From Bacillota bacterium (lineage in GTDB: Bacteria; Bacillota; Clostridia; Acetivibrionales; DSM-1351), in assembly GCA_023443515.1 (NCBI GenBank), contig JAEZUC010000029.1:1-64000 (forward strand): a DNA stretch of 64,000 nt. The letters are read 5' to 3'. Every line of letters starts with the position of its first letter. The first letter of the stretch is position 1. The translations under genes and the position numbers were made by a program. Shown here in pieces: positions 62,005 to 64,000 of this stretch. The notes beneath the pieces were generated by a model. The model ran no database searches and was not told the origin of the DNA. It saw nothing but the letters and a program-made list of their open reading frames with translations.

Positions 62005-62994
62005 ATGGACATTAATACTAAATATTTCAACTATTATAATATAAAAGGAAGATATACAGCGGAAACACAACAAACTCCTGAGTGGAAAAGGAAGTATGAA
62101 ATCACTACCGATAAAATCAAAAGTAACAATTACAATCAGAATAGCGATGCCTACAAAGCATATTGTCAATTAGAAGAAACCTATTATTCTTCTTCTGTTT
62201 TAAATAGGTCAAATTTTAGCAACGCCGATGAGCTGAGTAATGCATTGGGGAAAAAATATCTTTTTGGTTCTACGTATAGCGGCTATAGTTATTCACAAAG
62301 ACGTGCTATGTATGAAAATGAATTAGAAATGACGTTGTATGGATGTTTATCCGGGGGAGGAAATTTAAATGACCCACGTTTATCAGGTGATGTTTGCGAT
62401 CCGACAGAGGGCGAAAAAATAGATTATAACCGTCAGATGGTAAATTCACAGTTCCAGAATATACTTTCCAAGATTGGCATAAACTCTGACGCATTAGATA
62501 ATATTACACTTACAATCGAACCATTTAATTATCAACTAAAGGTATTCGGAATAGAAAATGAAGAGCTTGTACAGCAACTGGAAGAGGCTCTTAATAAGGA
62601 TAACAATTCTAATCAGCTATTTTTTTATATATTGCATAATGGCTCAAAAAATATATCTGATGATGTAAGAACAAAGTACCGGGCATTAAAAGATTTTCAG
62701 AATGTAACCGGATTGGATTTAAGATCTTTTGAACAGATAAAAGATGTTTTTATCAATAAGGAAGGTAAAAATGCTTTGGACATATACAAAGAAGCTCTTA
62801 AGACTACTACCTCGGTACCAACTGAATTCAAAAATAATGCTTATTCGTATTTTAAGGACTTGCTAGAAAAATTATCAAAGATGAAATTCTCAGAGATTTC
62901 GGATTTAGATTTGAGTATTGAATATAAAAATGGAAGGCTAAATGAAGTTTCAAATGAAAATGTTCAGATGGATAGATTTAACGTAACAATATAA
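62005..62994 (+). CDS. Uncharacterised protein, possibly DUF4885-like
   Basis: A 329-residue hydrophilic protein without signal peptide or membrane segment. Features: an N-terminal YFNYYNIKGRYTAET, a Tyr/Ser-rich stretch (YLFGSTYSGYSYSQRRAMYENELEMTLYG), then helical segments (ENEELVQQLEEALNK, DIYKEALKTT). It vaguely resembles DUF4885 proteins of Bacillus and Clostridium; I am not sure. AGAGGTGAG precedes the ATG. Encoded right behind the secreted protein, with a terminator hairpin after it at 63078. Confidence 0.65.
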   Translation: MDINTKYFNYYNIKGRYTAETQQTPEWKRKYEITTDKIKSNNYNQNSDAYKAYCQLEETYYSSSVLNRSNFSNADELSNALGKKYLFGSTYSGYSYSQRRAMYENELEMTLYGCLSGGGNLNDPRLSGDVCDPTEGEKIDYNRQMVNSQFQNILSKIGINSDALDNITLTIEPFNYQLKVFGIENEELVQQLEEALNKDNNSNQLFFYILHNGSKNISDDVRTKYRALKDFQNVTGLDLRSFEQIKDVFINKEGKNALDIYKEALKTTTSVPTEFKNNAYSYFKDLLEKLSKMKFSEISDLDLSIEYKNGRLNEVSNENVQMDRFNVTI

Positions 62995-63077
62995 TTATAT
63001 AATCAGCTTTTGTAGAAAATTTGGCAATGTTCTGTTTAAAAACATGAGTTGGATGATTTACAAAAGGATTCTAAAGA

Positions 63078-63122
63078 CTGGCATATCAATATAAAATTTA
63101 TTGGGTTATATTGATGTGCCAG
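63078..63122 (+). terminator. Hairpin downstream of the DUF4885-like gene
   Basis: CTGGCATATCAATATAA at 63078-63094 pairs with TTATATTGATGTGCCAG at 63106-63122 (one G-U). The downstream T tract is weak. Confidence 0.65.
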
Positions 63123-63532
63123 CTTGCATTTTATGTATATTTACAGGGTTTAACTATATAGATATTAAAGAGATTTTAAAACACTATCGGATATGGAATC
63201 CATATATCCGTTACCTGTTTTATGGGGAATGCGAATAATCCTTATTTAAAATAGAATTTATAGATACTTATGTTAAATTTAATATTTTATGTAAATAATA
63301 GATAATCGCTGTTTTACAGTGCCTATTCTATTGTAATAAGGTCAGATAGTATGATTTTTGAAATGAGCATCCAATTACTTTGTGATAGTATAATTATGAA
63401 AAATATACGTAAAAATATTCCCCAAATGGGCCTTTTACCCACAACGGATATAAATCCCCAAAAGGTTAAAAGAAACTAAGGATTGTAAATAACTCACTAA
63501 CCATGAAATGGTAGAGTTGGATATTTTTATAT

Positions 63533-63613
63533 ATGGAAAAAGGACTTGCCCTTGGCTTTGCAGAAATACTTGAGAAGATCTTTGAAGCAGTCTCTGAAGA
63601 GCTCTCTGAATAG
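63533..63613 (+). CDS. Tiny ORF (26 codons), doubtful
   Basis: Encodes an acidic amphipathic helix (GLALGFAEILEKIFEAV). No good ribosome site precedes the ATG. It may be a fragment of an older gene, a small peptide or chance; the codons look gene-like compared with the surrounding AT-rich DNA. Confidence 0.2.
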   Translation: MEKGLALGFAEILEKIFEAVSEELSE

Positions 63614-63678
63614 CTCTAGTAGTAATTGCTTAAAGATATATTATATAGTTTTGATGTTCAATTAAAAATCAAGACTAT

Positions 63679-63847
63679 AACGAGGCAATAATAGATGTCC
63701 TCCACCTCTTCAGGTGGCGGGTACCGATTTGGTTTTCAGGCGGTGAGCATATCCAGGGTCACCTCTGGTGACCTTTGCCTCGTTGAAACGCCGCTGAGGA
63801 AAGTAAACTTTTCTACAACCGAAAAGTTTACTTTTGAACCGAGGCGT
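63679..63847 (+). ncRNA. Structured leader RNA, class not identified
   Basis: A GC-rich island in AT-rich DNA, ending 47 bp before a secreted-protein start. AACGAGGCAA (63679-63688) pairs perfectly with TTGCCTCGTT (63775-63784), enclosing CCACCT/AGGTGG (63702-63717) and GGTCACC/GGTGACC (63757-63773). Directly after it, AACGCC/GGCGTT (63787-63792/63842-63847) encloses a perfect 14-bp stem AAAGTAAACTTTTC/GAAAAGTTTACTTT. A multi-branched domain followed by an expression-type hairpin, in the leader of a gene, is riboswitch architecture. I compared it from memory with TPP, lysine, c-di-GMP-I/II, c-di-AMP, cobalamin, glycine and T-box cores and found no full match. Confidence 0.55.
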
Positions 63848-63893
63848 TATAAAAGGTAACCTTAATATTTATCTATCAGGAGGAATTGAGAGT

Positions 63894-64000
63894 ATGAGAA
63901 ATCTCAAAAAGTTAATTGCAATAGTCTTGGCAATATGCGTACTCGCAACATTATCGATCCCTGCATTTGCTAACGCCCAGACTGATGCACAGTATTTGGA
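63894..64000 (+). CDS. Secreted protein, N-terminal fragment (3' truncated by the window)
   Basis: The first 35 codons encode a classic signal peptide (MRNLKKLIAIVLAICVLA, cleavage after AFA/ANA near residue 27). The rest lies outside the window. Signal peptides of this form are common on clostridial S-layer-homology and wall proteins, but no domain is visible. AGGAGG at about 63879-63884 serves the ATG. The structured RNA at 63679-63847 lies in its leader. Confidence 0.8.
   Translation, partial: MRNLKKLIAIVLAICVLATLSIPAFANAQTDAQYL

Larger units (their letters stand above)
62995..63893 (+). other. Gene-poor stretch of about 0.9 kb
   Basis: No convincing gene longer than about 30 codons on either strand. 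It holds a hairpin at 63078-63122, a possible -10 (TATAAT, about 63388), a tiny ORF at 63533-63613, and the GC-rich structured element at 63679-63847. The left two thirds is very AT-rich and otherwise featureless. Confidence 0.7.

Noticed and set aside
63712..63727. AGGTGGCGGGTACCG, reminiscent of the T-box sequence AGGGTGGNACCGCG
   Set aside because: The T-box core must be contiguous; here three bases interrupt it, there is no specifier stem, and the downstream gene is a secreted protein, not an aminoacyl-tRNA synthetase or amino-acid gene.
63787..63847. GCTGAG and TTTGAACC fragments that recall the TPP riboswitch
   Set aside because: The two fragments belong to one simple long hairpin; the second TPP arm (CTGGATAATGCCAGCG-like) is absent.

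Overview
The window reads as chromosomal DNA of a low-GC, spore-forming, anaerobic Firmicute of class Clostridia. The signs are SpoVS, a class III (oxygen-sensitive) ribonucleotide reductase, ferredoxin-linked indolepyruvate oxidoreductase, FapR-controlled fatty-acid synthesis, LCP and MurJ wall genes, and AAGGAGG-type ribosome binding sites. Gene content and style suggest a cellulolytic Ruminiclostridium-like species; this is inference, because no 16S rRNA or other species marker is present. No tRNA, rRNA, CRISPR array or intact insertion sequence was seen.

Layout. (1) 1-1850: the 3' end of a polymorphic toxin gene with a C-terminal TNT (NAD+ glycohydrolase) module, a probable immunity gene, and a decayed remnant of toxin sequence. 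(2) 1877-8600: a sigma-54 module. A PAS/AAA+/Fis-type activator precedes a tryptophanase-like lyase, an amino-acid permease and RidA, followed by rpoN itself. A textbook -24/-12 promoter lies in front of the lyase, and four copies of a dyad operator lie around the activator gene. (3) 8667-16160: a heptamer repeat, a zinc-ribbon protein, an acetyltransferase, a two-helicase DNA-repair operon behind a LexA-type box, then yqeG, aroE and comFB. (4) 16169-22457: DedA and LCP envelope genes (minus strand), then iorA-iorB-paaK-ACT, an arylpyruvate oxidation cluster that complements the tryptophanase operon. (5) 22534-25228: an Sfp-type phosphopantetheinyl transferase, a type II thioesterase and an SDR reductase, with no NRPS/PKS in view. 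(6) 25516-40604: a housekeeping block, cinA-murJ-recA-recX-rimO-pgsA, then fapR-plsX-fabH-fabD-fabG-acpP-fabF, rnc and an Elp3/YhcC-like radical SAM gene that seems to start with ATT. (7) 40741-44516: spoVS, sodA, a coat-like protein, a nitroreductase and an aldo/keto reductase, lying between the rnc and smc blocks. (8) 44660-49225: smc-ftsY, followed by a UPF0182 membrane protein, a KimA/YdaO-like transporter, a ROK kinase and a PC4-like protein. (9) 55709-58866: nrdD-nrdG behind paired NrdR-like boxes and a long leader. (10) 58947-64000: an LTA-synthase-like membrane phosphotransferase, two unrecognised genes, a 0.9-kb gene-poor stretch holding a GC-rich, highly structured probable leader RNA, and the start of a secreted protein.

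The regulatory logic is unusually readable: sigma-54 (lyase operon), LexA (recA and the helicase operon), FapR (fapR), NrdR (nrdD) and sigma-H (spoVS) each have a recognisable site in the expected place. The least explained elements are the structured RNA at about 63679-63847, the operator buried in a terminator loop at 3353-3369, the toxin remnant at about 1741-1835 and the ATT-initiated radical SAM gene.
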